From UMGS1783 sp900555065 (GTDB lineage: Bacteria > Bacillota > Clostridia > Oscillospirales > UMGS1783): a stretch of DNA of 64,000 nucleotides. A program made the translations under genes and the position numbers. Positions 55,954-63,847 of this stretch are shown here, piece after piece. Every line of letters starts with the position of its first letter. Positions within the stretch are counted from its first letter, which is position 1. The notes beneath the pieces were generated by a model that was not told where the DNA came from, searched no databases, and saw only the letters and a list, made by a program, of their open reading frames with translations. Location: assembly GCA_937991645.1 (NCBI GenBank), contig CALKPL010000019.1:39771-103770 (forward strand). Reading direction: 5' to 3'.

Positions 55954-57969
55954 ATGTTCAGGACAGCATGCAAACGGATTCTGGCCGTCGCCTGTACTCT
56001 CGCGCTGGCAGCCGGCCTTACGCTGATTCCCGTTTCGGCGAAAACACCGGCCCTGGAGGCGAAGGAGCAGGCGCAGGCGACTGCGGCCAGCCTCGCCGCC
56101 GCCCTGCGGGACGATGTGAGCTACAAAGACGGGCGCAGCGTATATTTGATCCTGCGCGCAGGCGTGCGGGACGAAACGCTGATTGAAAATTACAGGACAA
56201 GCCTGCTCGCGGGCCTTGCAGCGGACGGCAACGCGGGCAAGCTCGTGGACGCGGCCGGGTACGACCCGACGGCCGACGTGCTCGCTTACCATGCATATGC
56301 GGCGGGCATATACGCGCTGCTTGGCGAAAACCCGCGCGACATAGGCGGCCACGACCAGATCGCCCATCTCTTCACGGATACCGACAGCTCCGTCCTGCTG
56401 GCGGAAAACCCCTATCATTTTTATATCTATCTCCAGATGGCTGAATACGCCGATGAAACCGCGGCGGTAGACGGCCTTGTGCAGAAGCTTACGAGCTACT
56501 ATGACGCGGCGTCCGGCACGTTCAGTTTCTGGGGCGACCCGGCCTGGGCTTCGGTGGACGACGTGGGCAATGCCGTAGCGGCCCTCGCCCCGTACTGTGA
56601 CCGCGCCGACGTGAAAGCGGCGGTGGACGGTGCGCTCGCGGGCCTTGCCGCGAAAAAGACGGAAACCGGCTACATGGGCTTTGACGCGCCTGCGTCCAGC
56701 TCCACTGCGCTGGCTCTCGCCGCCTTTGCGCAGGCCGGAAGGCAGGCCGAGGCTGAGGAGGCTTACGCCCTACTCGCGAATTTTGCGGTCGAAGGAGCGC
56801 CGGGCCAGTACGGCGACGCCGTGGGCGACGATGTGGCCAGCGTGTCCTTCGGGATGCCGGACGCGCTGTTCGGCCTGATCTGCTATATGGACTACCAGTA
56901 TACGCTGCCCGCCGCAGCCGTCGCGGCGCAGCAGGCGGGCGCGGAGCTGCGAAAGACCGCGGCGAACTTCGCCGACTTTTTGGAAGGGGCCGGCGTCAGC
57001 TATACGGACGGCCGCAGCATGTATTTGATTCTCGATTCCGGCGTGCGGAATGAAGCGCTGAACGCCGCTTATCTCGAAAGCCTGCGCGAAACCCTTGCCG
57101 CGAACGGGGGCCGTCTGCCCAACACCGGCTTTGTCGCGTCGGAAGACGACTGGGCCTATCAGGCCTACGCCGCGCTGGCGCTGCAGAAGCTCGGCCTTGA
57201 CCCGACCGACTTCGAGGGGTACGACCTTGTCGCCCACGTCGCCGGGATGGACTGGGTCGCGCCGGCGACCTCTCCCTATAACTACCAGGCCCTGCTGTGG
57301 TTTGCGGAGCAGTTCGCAGACAGCCTGCAGGGGACGGACATCGTCGACGCGGCGGTCGACGCGCTGCTTTCATATTACGACGCGGCGGCAGGCACCTTTG
57401 TGTTCTGGGGCGACGCCGCCTACTGCTCGGTGGACGACGTGGGCAATGCTGTGGCGGCCCTCGGCCCCTACTGTGACCGCGCCGACGTGAAAGCGGCGGT
57501 GGACGGCGCGCTCGGCTGGCTCGAAGGCCAGCGGCAGCCGGACGGGTATATGGGCTATGCCGGCCTGTCGTCAAGTTCCACGGCGTATGCGCTTGCATGC
57601 TATGCGAAAACCGGCGATACGGCCGGTGCGAACGCCGCGTATGCCATGCTTTCCAACTTCCGTATCGGGGACGGCGGCCTCTACGGCGCGGCGGTCGGAG
57701 ACACGGAGGCGGACTACGCGTTCAGTATGCCGGACGCATTGTTCGGCCTGCACGCGTTTTACCGGTCCATGGTCCCGGTCGACCCGGTCGAGCCCGAGCC
57801 GGAGCCGCAGCCCGAACCGCAGCCCGAGCCTGAACCCGAACCCGTACCGGAAGGCGAAACCAACCCGCCCACGGGCGACGGAAATCCCGCTGCAGCGGCG
57901 CTGGCGGCGCTTCTGGCCCTCGCCGCGGTAGCCACCATAAAGAAGAAAAGGACTGAGCGCGTTGGCTGA
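55954..57969 (+). CDS. Sortase-anchored double alpha/alpha-toroid protein, candidate corrinoid-binding (transcobalamin alpha-domain-like)
   Basis: 671 residues from ATG 55954 (GGAGG 9 bases upstream). Signal peptide ends near LIPVSA. Two homologous halves of 292 residues follow; matching blocks include SYKDGRSVYLILRAGVR / SYTDGRSMYLILDSGVR and SVDDVGNAVAALAPYCDRAD / SVDDVGNAVAALGPYCDRAD. Each half has helical repeats like the prenyltransferase/terpenoid-cyclase toroid also seen in the alpha domain of intrinsic factor and transcobalamin. Then a Pro/Glu-rich wall spacer (PVEPEPEPQPEPQPEP) and a NPPTGD-hydrophobic-KKKR sortase signal. First gene behind the cobalamin riboswitch, followed at once by a DUF4430 lipoprotein and an ECF transporter. 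Corrinoid binding is inferred from this. Confidence 0.85.
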   Translation: MFRTACKRILAVACTLALAAGLTLIPVSAKTPALEAKEQAQATAASLAAALRDDVSYKDGRSVYLILRAGVRDETLIENYRTSLLAGLAADGNAGKLVDAAGYDPTADVLAYHAYAAGIYALLGENPRDIGGHDQIAHLFTDTDSSVLLAENPYHFYIYLQMAEYADETAAVDGLVQKLTSYYDAASGTFSFWGDPAWASVDDVGNAVAALAPYCDRADVKAAVDGALAGLAAKKTETGYMGFDAPASSSTALALAAFAQAGRQAEAEEAYALLANFAVEGAPGQYGDAVGDDVASVSFGMPDALFGLICYMDYQYTLPAAAVAAQQAGAELRKTAANFADFLEGAGVSYTDGRSMYLILDSGVRNEALNAAYLESLRETLAANGGRLPNTGFVASEDDWAYQAYAALALQKLGLDPTDFEGYDLVAHVAGMDWVAPATSPYNYQALLWFAEQFADSLQGTDIVDAAVDALLSYYDAAAGTFVFWGDAAYCSVDDVGNAVAALGPYCDRADVKAAVDGALGWLEGQRQPDGYMGYAGLSSSSTAYALACYAKTGDTAGANAAYAMLSNFRIGDGGLYGAAVGDTEADYAFSMPDALFGLHAFYRSMVPVDPVEPEPEPQPEPQPEPEPEPVPEGETNPPTGDGNPAAAALAALLALAAVATIKKKRTERVG

Positions 57970-58741
57970 TATATTGAAACGTATTTTTGCAGCCCTTGCA
58001 GTGCTTGTGTGCCTGTGCGCCTGCACGGCGCCCGCCGCGGACCCTTCCGGCACGGAGGATTCCGCGGCCTCGGGCGCATCGCAGTCCGCGGTCCAGTCCT
58101 CCGGCGCGTCTTCGTCCGCGGATGCAGGCGCATCCGGCGCTGAAACGGAAGGCTCGTCCTCCGCTTCCGGCGAATCCGGCGCGGCGTCGGTCTCCGGCGG
58201 CGGCGCGGACGGCGCACAGTCCGTTTCGGTGCCCGCAGCCTCGCAGGGCGGGGCTGTCTCCAGCTCCAAAAGTACATCTGCATCCGCGTCCAGAAGTCAG
58301 AGCCAGAACGCAAGCCAGAGTAAAAGCCAGAGCGCTTCGCAGAGCCAGAGCAAAAGTCAGAGCCAGAGCCAGTCGCAGGAAATCACCGTATCCGTTACGG
58401 TGGACTGTTCCGCTGCGTTCGGCAATCTGGTTTCAGGGGACGACAGCTTCCTGCCCCAAAGCGGGATTATGCTCAGTACGTCGGTGACGGTGGCGAAGGG
58501 CTCGTCCGCATTTGAAGCGATGCAGGCGGCCTGCCAGAGCGGCGGCCTCTCCCTAAACTACTCGGGCAGCCAGGCCCGCCGCAACGTCTATATCCAGGGC
58601 GCGGGCGGCCTGAGCGAAAAGGACTGCGGCGGCCAGAGCGGCTGGAAATACAGCGTGAACGGCACGACTCCGGGCAAAGGCTGCAGTGCATATACTCTGG
58701 GCGACGGCGACACGGTCCTCCTCTATTACGCCATGTCGTAA
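57962..58741 (+). CDS. DUF4430 lipoprotein with Ser/Gln-rich stalk, candidate corrinoid-binding partner
   Basis: 259 residues from TTG 57962, overlapping the previous stop by 8 bases. Lipoprotein signal FAALAVLVCLCAC with lipobox LCAC. About 115 residues of low-complexity Ser/Ala/Gly then repeated SQ/SKSQ (SQSKSQSASQSQSKSQSQ) form a flexible stalk. The C-terminal about 110 residues are DUF4430: VAKGSSAFEAMQAACQSGGLSL, GAGGLSEKDCGGQSGWKYSV, SAYTLGDGDTVLLYY. DUF4430 is also the C-terminal domain of animal intrinsic factor and transcobalamin. Membrane-bound next to the ECF importer, so a likely handover protein. Three Cys in the mature domain could form one disulphide. Confidence 0.87.
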   Translation: MADILKRIFAALAVLVCLCACTAPAADPSGTEDSAASGASQSAVQSSGASSSADAGASGAETEGSSSASGESGAASVSGGGADGAQSVSVPAASQGGAVSSSKSTSASASRSQSQNASQSKSQSASQSQSKSQSQSQSQEITVSVTVDCSAAFGNLVSGDDSFLPQSGIMLSTSVTVAKGSSAFEAMQAACQSGGLSLNYSGSQARRNVYIQGAGGLSEKDCGGQSGWKYSVNGTTPGKGCSAYTLGDGDTVLLYYAMS

Positions 58742-58753
58742 GGAGGTGCGGGT

Positions 58754-59644
58754 ATGCGCTACAACGACCATTTCTCCTCACTTGGCGCGGGCGTGCTCGC
58801 CCTGTACTTTCTGGGCGCCGTCGTATTTTCCGTTATCGGCCTGCATCCCGTGCTGCTGGGGCTGAGCTTTCTGAGCGCGCTGGCCTATTACGCCTGTACG
58901 GCGGGCCCTCTGCGCGCGCTGAAGAGTCTGGGCGCCGTGCTGCCCTTTTTGCTGCTGTTCTGTATTGTCAACCCGCTTCTCAACAACCGGGGCGCGACCG
59001 AGCTTATGCGCGTATGGGGTCGGTCCGTCACGCTGGAGGCGGTCGTATACGGCCTGCTCTCCTCGCTGATGCTGTTGTGCGTGCTGCTATGGTTCGGCTG
59101 CATGCAGCAAAGCCTGGACAGCGACCGGTTGACCGGCCTGCTTTCGGGCGCGCTGCCTGTAATCGGCCTGATGATCGGCCTGATCCTGCGCTTTATACCC
59201 TATCTGCGCTCCCTTTTGTCAGACCTGACCGAGACGCAGCGCACCCTGGGCGTTTCCGCGGGCGAAGGCGGCCTTCTTCGCCGCCTGCGCACCGGCGGCG
59301 TCCTACTCAGCGCGGCGCTGTCACTGAGCCTGGAGGAGACGCTGGACACGGCGGTGTCGATGCGCGCGCGCGGGTTTGAACTGCGCGGCCGCCGCCGCGC
59401 TCCGCTCCGGTTCCGGCGTGCGGGCGCGGGTGCCGTCGCCGTCGTCGCGGCCGTCGCGGCCGCGCTCATTGCGGCCTTTGCGTTCGGCCTGCTGCGCTTT
59501 TCCAGCATGCCGACGCTGTCGCGCGTATCCTTTTCACCCGCGCATATTCTCGCGTACGCTCTGTGCGCGCTGTATTTCAATATCCCACTTTTGTACAACG
59601 CGGTGGAGGACGCACGATGGAAATATTCACAGTCAAAGATCTGA
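58754..59644 (+). CDS. ecfT: ECF transporter transmembrane T component
   Basis: 296 residues. About six helices with the EcfT/CbiQ-type cytoplasmic coupling region (LRSLLSDLTETQRTLGVSAG) and the SMRARGFELRGR motif, containing the conserved Ala-Arg-Gly used to bind the ATPases. AAGGAGGT precedes ATG 58754, 12 bases after the lipoprotein stop. It should link the ATPase to the S component encoded two genes on. Overlaps the ATPase gene by 28 bases. Confidence 0.9.
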   Translation: MRYNDHFSSLGAGVLALYFLGAVVFSVIGLHPVLLGLSFLSALAYYACTAGPLRALKSLGAVLPFLLLFCIVNPLLNNRGATELMRVWGRSVTLEAVVYGLLSSLMLLCVLLWFGCMQQSLDSDRLTGLLSGALPVIGLMIGLILRFIPYLRSLLSDLTETQRTLGVSAGEGGLLRRLRTGGVLLSAALSLSLEETLDTAVSMRARGFELRGRRRAPLRFRRAGAGAVAVVAAVAAALIAAFAFGLLRFSSMPTLSRVSFSPAHILAYALCALYFNIPLLYNAVEDARWKYSQSKI

Positions 59645-61242
59645 GCTTCACTTATGCGGGCGAGAAGGAACAGACGCTGCGCGGCGTATCCCTGCGCGTG
59701 TCTCCGGGTGAATTCGTCCTGCTGACAGGCTCCACCGGCTGCGGGAAAACGACGCTGTTGCGTATGCTCAAGCACAGCGTCGCCCCCGTGGGCGAGAGGG
59801 CGGGAGAGATCCTGTTCTGCGGGAAAGACGTTCGCGGCCTGTCCGGGCGCGAGCTTGTGAGCGGAATCGGCTTTGTCTTCCAGAACCCCGACACGCAGAT
59901 CGTGTGCAAAACCGCGTATGCGGAGCTGCACTACGGCGCGGAGAACATCGGCCTTTCCGCCGCGCAGACGGCGCGCGCCATCGCCGAGGTGTCCTGCTAT
60001 TTCGGCATGGGCGATCTGCTCGAACGCGACGTGGCGAGCCTTTCCGGCGGCCAGAAACAGCTTCTGAACCTTGCCGCCGCCCTGATCCTCCGCCCAAAGG
60101 TCCTGATTCTGGACGAACCCACCGCGCAGATCGACCCCGTATACGCCGCGGAATTCCTCGCCGTGCTTCGCCGTATCAACCAGGAGACGGGCATGGCGGT
60201 GCTTCTGTCCGAGCAGACGCTGGAAGAGGCGTTTCCCATCGCCGACCGCGTGATCGTGATGGCGGACGGCAGGATCGTGGACGACGGCCCCGCCCGCGCG
60301 GTCGCGGCGCGCCTGCTGCGTTCGGATTTGCCTTCCGCCGCCGCCTTGCCCGCGCCCGTGCGCCTGTACGGCGCGCTCGGCGGGGAAGGACCCGTGCCGC
60401 TGACGATCAAGGAGGCCCGCGCCCTGCTCGCCGCCCGGCCCGAACTCCCCGTGTCAAGGCCGTCCGCGCCGCGTGAAAAGGGCCGGCCGGCCGTGGAAGT
60501 GAAGAACGTCCGCTACCGCTATGACCGCAGCGCGCCGGACATATTGCGCGACGCATGCCTGCGCGCAAACTACGGCGAGCTGCTCGCTCTGCACGGTGCA
60601 AACGGCGCGGGCAAGACCACCCTGCTCAGAATCCTCAGCGGCCGGTGCAGCCCCTGGCGCGGCAAAGTCCGGTTTGAGAACCCGAAGGCGGCGAAGGTAT
60701 ACCTGCCGCAGAACCCTCGCCTGAGTTTTTTGAAGGATACCCTTTTGGAGGATATAGAGTTCCTGCTGGCGCAGACCGGCCAGCCAGCGGACCGCGTTGC
60801 GGAGATGATGCGGCGCCACCCGTTTTTTGCCCGTCTAGGCCCGCTGATGTACCGCAACCCGCTCGACCTGTCGGGCGGCCAGCAGCAGATGGCGGCCCTG
60901 TTCAAGGCCATGCTCGCCGAGCCGGACGTGCTCCTTCTTGACGAGCCGACCAAAGGCCTTGACGCGCGGCTGAAAAGCGAGCTTGCCGAGCTGATCGCCG
61001 CGCTCAAGTCCGCAGGCGTATGCATGATCATGGCCTCGCACGATGTGGAGTTCTCCGCCGCGGTGGCGGACCGCTGCGCCATGCTGTTTTCCGGCGTGAT
61101 CGTCCAGGACGACGCGCCCTACGACTTTTTTGTATCCAACCGGTTTTATACCACCGGCCTGTGCAAGATTACAAACGGGATTCTCAGCCGGCCCGCCGTC
61201 CGGTTTTCCGACCTTGGCGCGGCGATGGAGGTATATGTATGA
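59617..61242 (+). CDS. Fused ECF ATPase (EcfA-EcfA' tandem)
   Basis: 541 residues from ATG 59617. Two complete ATPase halves: Walker A GSTGCGKTTL and GANGAGKTTL, signatures LSGGQKQ and LSGGQQQ, Walker B ILDEPTAQID and LLDEPTKGLD, Q-loops FQNPDTQIV and LPQNPRL. Most ECF systems use two separate genes for these subunits; fusion is a known variant. Overlaps EcfT by 28 bases and the S component by 4 (ATGA). Powers corrinoid import if the riboswitch and neighbours are a guide. Confidence 0.93.
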   Translation: MEIFTVKDLSFTYAGEKEQTLRGVSLRVSPGEFVLLTGSTGCGKTTLLRMLKHSVAPVGERAGEILFCGKDVRGLSGRELVSGIGFVFQNPDTQIVCKTAYAELHYGAENIGLSAAQTARAIAEVSCYFGMGDLLERDVASLSGGQKQLLNLAAALILRPKVLILDEPTAQIDPVYAAEFLAVLRRINQETGMAVLLSEQTLEEAFPIADRVIVMADGRIVDDGPARAVAARLLRSDLPSAAALPAPVRLYGALGGEGPVPLTIKEARALLAARPELPVSRPSAPREKGRPAVEVKNVRYRYDRSAPDILRDACLRANYGELLALHGANGAGKTTLLRILSGRCSPWRGKVRFENPKAAKVYLPQNPRLSFLKDTLLEDIEFLLAQTGQPADRVAEMMRRHPFFARLGPLMYRNPLDLSGGQQQMAALFKAMLAEPDVLLLDEPTKGLDARLKSELAELIAALKSAGVCMIMASHDVEFSAAVADRCAMLFSGVIVQDDAPYDFFVSNRFYTTGLCKITNGILSRPAVRFSDLGAAMEVYV

Positions 61243-61928
61243 GGCGCGTCTGTTTCTATCTGTCCATAGCGGCCCTGACCGCACTCGTAGTCTGGCTCAC
61301 CTTTACAGGCAGGCTGCAAAATTACCTGCTTGTGAGCTGGACCGTGGCGTTTGCGGCGCTGGCCCTGTTCTTTACGCAGTATGAGCGCCGCCGTCCCGCC
61401 CTGCAGGATATGATGCCCATTGTCATCGTCGTCTGCGTCGCGTCGCTCGGCCGTGCGCTGTTCAATTTTATTCCGCAGCTGCAGCCGGTGACGGCCCTGG
61501 TCATGATCATGGGCGTGTGCAGCGGCCCGCCCGCCGGGTTCATGACCGGCGCGCTGAGCGCCCTTACGTCCAATATGCTGCTTGGTCAGGGCCCGTGGAC
61601 GGTGTGGCAGATGCTCGCCTGGGGTCTGATCGGCCTGCTCTCTGGCTTTCTGGGTAAGACGCGCGCGTTTCGGAACCGCTGGGCGCTGGCCGGCGTTTCG
61701 GTGCTGGCCGGCGCGTTTTACAGCGTCGTTGTCGATATCTGGACCGTCGCGTCGCTCGGCGGCGAAATGGCGCCCGGCGCGGTGCTCGCCGTGTTTGTGA
61801 CGGGGCTGCTGTTCAGCGTTCCGCATATGGCCGGGAATTTTATTTTTATCCTGCTGCTGTATAAGCCTATCGCGAAGAAGCTGGATAGGGTGGCCAGAAA
61901 ATACGGGATTTTACTTCAAAAATACTGA
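61239..61928 (+). CDS. ECF transporter S (substrate-binding) component, candidate corrinoid-specific
   Basis: 229 residues from ATG 61239, overlapping the ATPase stop as ATGA. Six hydrophobic helices. The MIMGVCSGPPAGFMTGALSALTSNMLLGQGPWTVWQMLAWGLIGLLSG stretch is typical of ECF S components, with GP(P)-x-GF and the N-x-x-x-GQGPW part. Likely CbrT-like. Specificity for a corrinoid is inferred from the riboswitch and the surface-protein genes rather than seen in this sequence. Confidence 0.85.
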   Translation: MRRVCFYLSIAALTALVVWLTFTGRLQNYLLVSWTVAFAALALFFTQYERRRPALQDMMPIVIVVCVASLGRALFNFIPQLQPVTALVMIMGVCSGPPAGFMTGALSALTSNMLLGQGPWTVWQMLAWGLIGLLSGFLGKTRAFRNRWALAGVSVLAGAFYSVVVDIWTVASLGGEMAPGAVLAVFVTGLLFSVPHMAGNFIFILLLYKPIAKKLDRVARKYGILLQKY

Positions 61929-62000
61929 GCGTCCATACCCCGCCGGGAAATTGCCGGCGGGGTGCGTCGTCTGTATGTGTAAAATGTGCGGACGGCGCGC

Positions 62001-62054
62001 ACAGGCAAAAGGGGGAGAGTCCGCCCGCGGGCGGACTCTCCCCCTTTTGCCTGT
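62001..62054. terminator. 54-bp perfect palindrome after the cobalamin operon
   Basis: 27-base perfect arms (62001-62027, 62028-62054) with no unpaired loop. Other hairpins flank it: a GCCGG-type one at about 61936-61962 and CGGCCCGCC/GGCGGGCCG at 62061-62088. It separates convergent genes. Confidence 0.82.
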
Positions 62055-62106
62055 AAAAAGCGGCCCGCCCCTTTTCAGAGGCGGGCCGTCGCGCCGGGTT
62101 TTCCGG

Positions 62107-62970
62107 TCAGTCGGTTGCGTTGGTCATGTCCAGAATGGCGTTTCCGCCGGTTGCAATGGGCAGCTGGCCATCCCATTTCTGAATCTTCTCATATTCGATA
62201 ATGTTGCTGTTGAGCGACTCATTGAGCATCCGGTTGGCCTCGGCCTGCGCGGTCGCCCGCTTCATGGTCGATTCCGCCTCGGCTTCCGCCGCAATGATCT
62301 TCTTCTCCGCTTCGGCGTTGGCGATCACGATCGCCTGTTCCTGCTCGGTTTTTGTTTTAATCAGGTTCTGTTCCGCAACCTGCTTGGCCTCGATGGCGAG
62401 GTTGAACTCTTCGGAAAAGTCAAAGTTTACAATGTTGAACTTCTCGATAATAATACCATAGTCGCTGACCTTTTCCTCCAGCGTCTCCTTGATCTCCTGG
62501 CCGACCTGCGCGCGCATGGTAATCAGCTCTTCCGCAGTGTACTTCGCGGTGACGGATTTCATGCTCTCCTGCATGGCCGGCAGCAGTACGATGGACTCGT
62601 AATCGCGGCCTATGTTCTTGTAGATGTTCGCGCTTGAATCCAGTCCGACCCTGTAGTTCACGGCAATTTTGCTGCTGACCGTCTGCAGGTCCTTGGAAAC
62701 GGACGCGGCGTCGATCTCTACGACCTTGATCTTGTTGGAGATAATCTCCACATGCTGTAAAAACGGCGCTTTGAGGTGGAACCCCTCCTGCATGACGTTG
62801 TCGGAGACCTTGCCCAGCGTCACGACGACGCCGGTAGAGCCTGCCGGCACAATGGTGAAACTGAACGCCGCAATGAGGATGACGGCGGCGGCGATCACGC
62901 ACCCCAGCACGATTTTACGGGTTTTCTGCGGGTCTCTTGCTCCGTTGGCGTATACTTTGTCCTGGTTCAT
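62107..62970 (-). CDS. Prohibitin/SPFH-family membrane protein
   Basis: 287 residues. One N-terminal helix (IVLGCVIAAAVILIAAFSF), then an SPFH/band-7 domain (IVPAGSTGVVVTLGKVSDNVMQEGFHLKAPF) and a coiled coil rich in Glu, Ala and Gln (AIVIANAEAEKKIIAAEAEAE). Prohibitin-like scaffold, exterior-facing after a single helix, like HflC/HflK-related proteins. Function unknown here. DUF1836 gene 18 bases upstream on the same strand, so probably one transcript. Confidence 0.9.
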   Translation of the reverse strand: MNQDKVYANGARDPQKTRKIVLGCVIAAAVILIAAFSFTIVPAGSTGVVVTLGKVSDNVMQEGFHLKAPFLQHVEIISNKIKVVEIDAASVSKDLQTVSSKIAVNYRVGLDSSANIYKNIGRDYESIVLLPAMQESMKSVTAKYTAEELITMRAQVGQEIKETLEEKVSDYGIIIEKFNIVNFDFSEEFNLAIEAKQVAEQNLIKTKTEQEQAIVIANAEAEKKIIAAEAEAESTMKRATAQAEANRMLNESLNSNIIEYEKIQKWDGQLPIATGGNAILDMTNATD

Positions 62971-62988
62971 TTGTTTACTCTCTCTTTC

Positions 62989-63558
62989 TTATTGGGATTC
63001 AATTTCCAAAGCGGCATAGGCGAGATCAGCCTGCCGCTTGATCTGCGCGGCTATGTATGCGAGCGTCATGACGAGCAGCGCGCGGCTGAGCTTGTCACGG
63101 GAGGGGGCGGTGAGCGCCGCGCTGTTGAGCTGCGCGCCGATCAGCCGGCGGATCTGTTCTGCATCGGTCGTCTGCAGCTTTCGCGCCTTATCGATTACCA
63201 CGCACAGGTAGTCGTACAGCTGCTCGTCGGGAATGATGTCGTCGCTTTCATCCTCCACGCTGCCATTGATATAGCGCATAATGGCGATGATGTTTTCCAG
63301 CTTCATCACAGCCCGCAGCATGTTGATCAGGATAATCCGCATCAATTGCCTGCGACCGTAGCGCTTGCCCACCGGCGCGGCGACCCAGCCCCGCTTGACC
63401 CAGTTCTGAATCGTCGACCCGTTCAGGCCAGTCAATCCCTCCACCTGGGCCAGCGTCAGTCCGCCGGTCGCGGTGAGGATCGGTTCAATGGCGGCAAAGG
63501 CGCTTTCGCCGGCCTGCAACGACTTTGCAAGCGCCGTGCCCGGAATCAGGTCCGTCAT
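62989..63558 (-). CDS. DUF1836 family protein, putative DNA-binding
   Basis: 189 residues. GGLTLAQVEGLTGLNGSTIQNWVKRGWVAAPVGKRYGRRQLMRIILINMLR is the DUF1836 signature with a MerR-like helix-turn-helix; GSVEDESDDIIPDEQLYDYL follows. The helical C-terminus has no recognised motif. GAGGGAGG precedes ATG. It may regulate its own operon, including the prohibitin-like gene, through the palindrome in its promoter. Confidence 0.9.
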   Translation of the reverse strand: MTDLIPGTALAKSLQAGESAFAAIEPILTATGGLTLAQVEGLTGLNGSTIQNWVKRGWVAAPVGKRYGRRQLMRIILINMLRAVMKLENIIAIMRYINGSVEDESDDIIPDEQLYDYLCVVIDKARKLQTTDAEQIRRLIGAQLNSAALTAPSRDKLSRALLVMTLAYIAAQIKRQADLAYAALEIESQ

Positions 63559-63609
63559 GGTATTCCCTCCCTCTCTCGCATTCCATTGATCTCTTTATAG
63601 AATGTCTAA

Positions 63610-63638
63610 ATACTATCATAAGTTCAAACGAACTTCAA
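63610..63638 (-). promoter_or_regulatory. Promoter with internal palindrome upstream of the DUF1836 gene
   Basis: Minus strand TTGAAG (63638-63633), 17-base spacer, TAGTAT (63615-63610). The spacer holds AAGTTC-N4-GAACTT (63620-63635), a perfect 6-base-arm inverted repeat that would suit an autoregulator. Confidence 0.68.
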
Positions 63639-63847
63639 TAGGAATCAATTGAATTTACGGTTTGTTTACAATTGGAAAGCGTGCAATTGGGCCTTGCACA
63701 GTATATGCGGGTACAAATGCCGCCGACAGCCCGGCCGGTATACGTCTTCTCCGGCGGCCGCATAGGCGCCGGTCATGGTTACCGACTGCTCCTGGAGGAC
63801 TGCTTTTTCCGAATGTTGCGTCTGGCTTTCGGATCATGGCATTTCAG
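63639..63847 (+). other. Spacer upstream of the DUF1836 gene
   Basis: AT-rich to about 63690, then mixed. No gene with a ribosome binding site seen. Confidence 0.5.
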
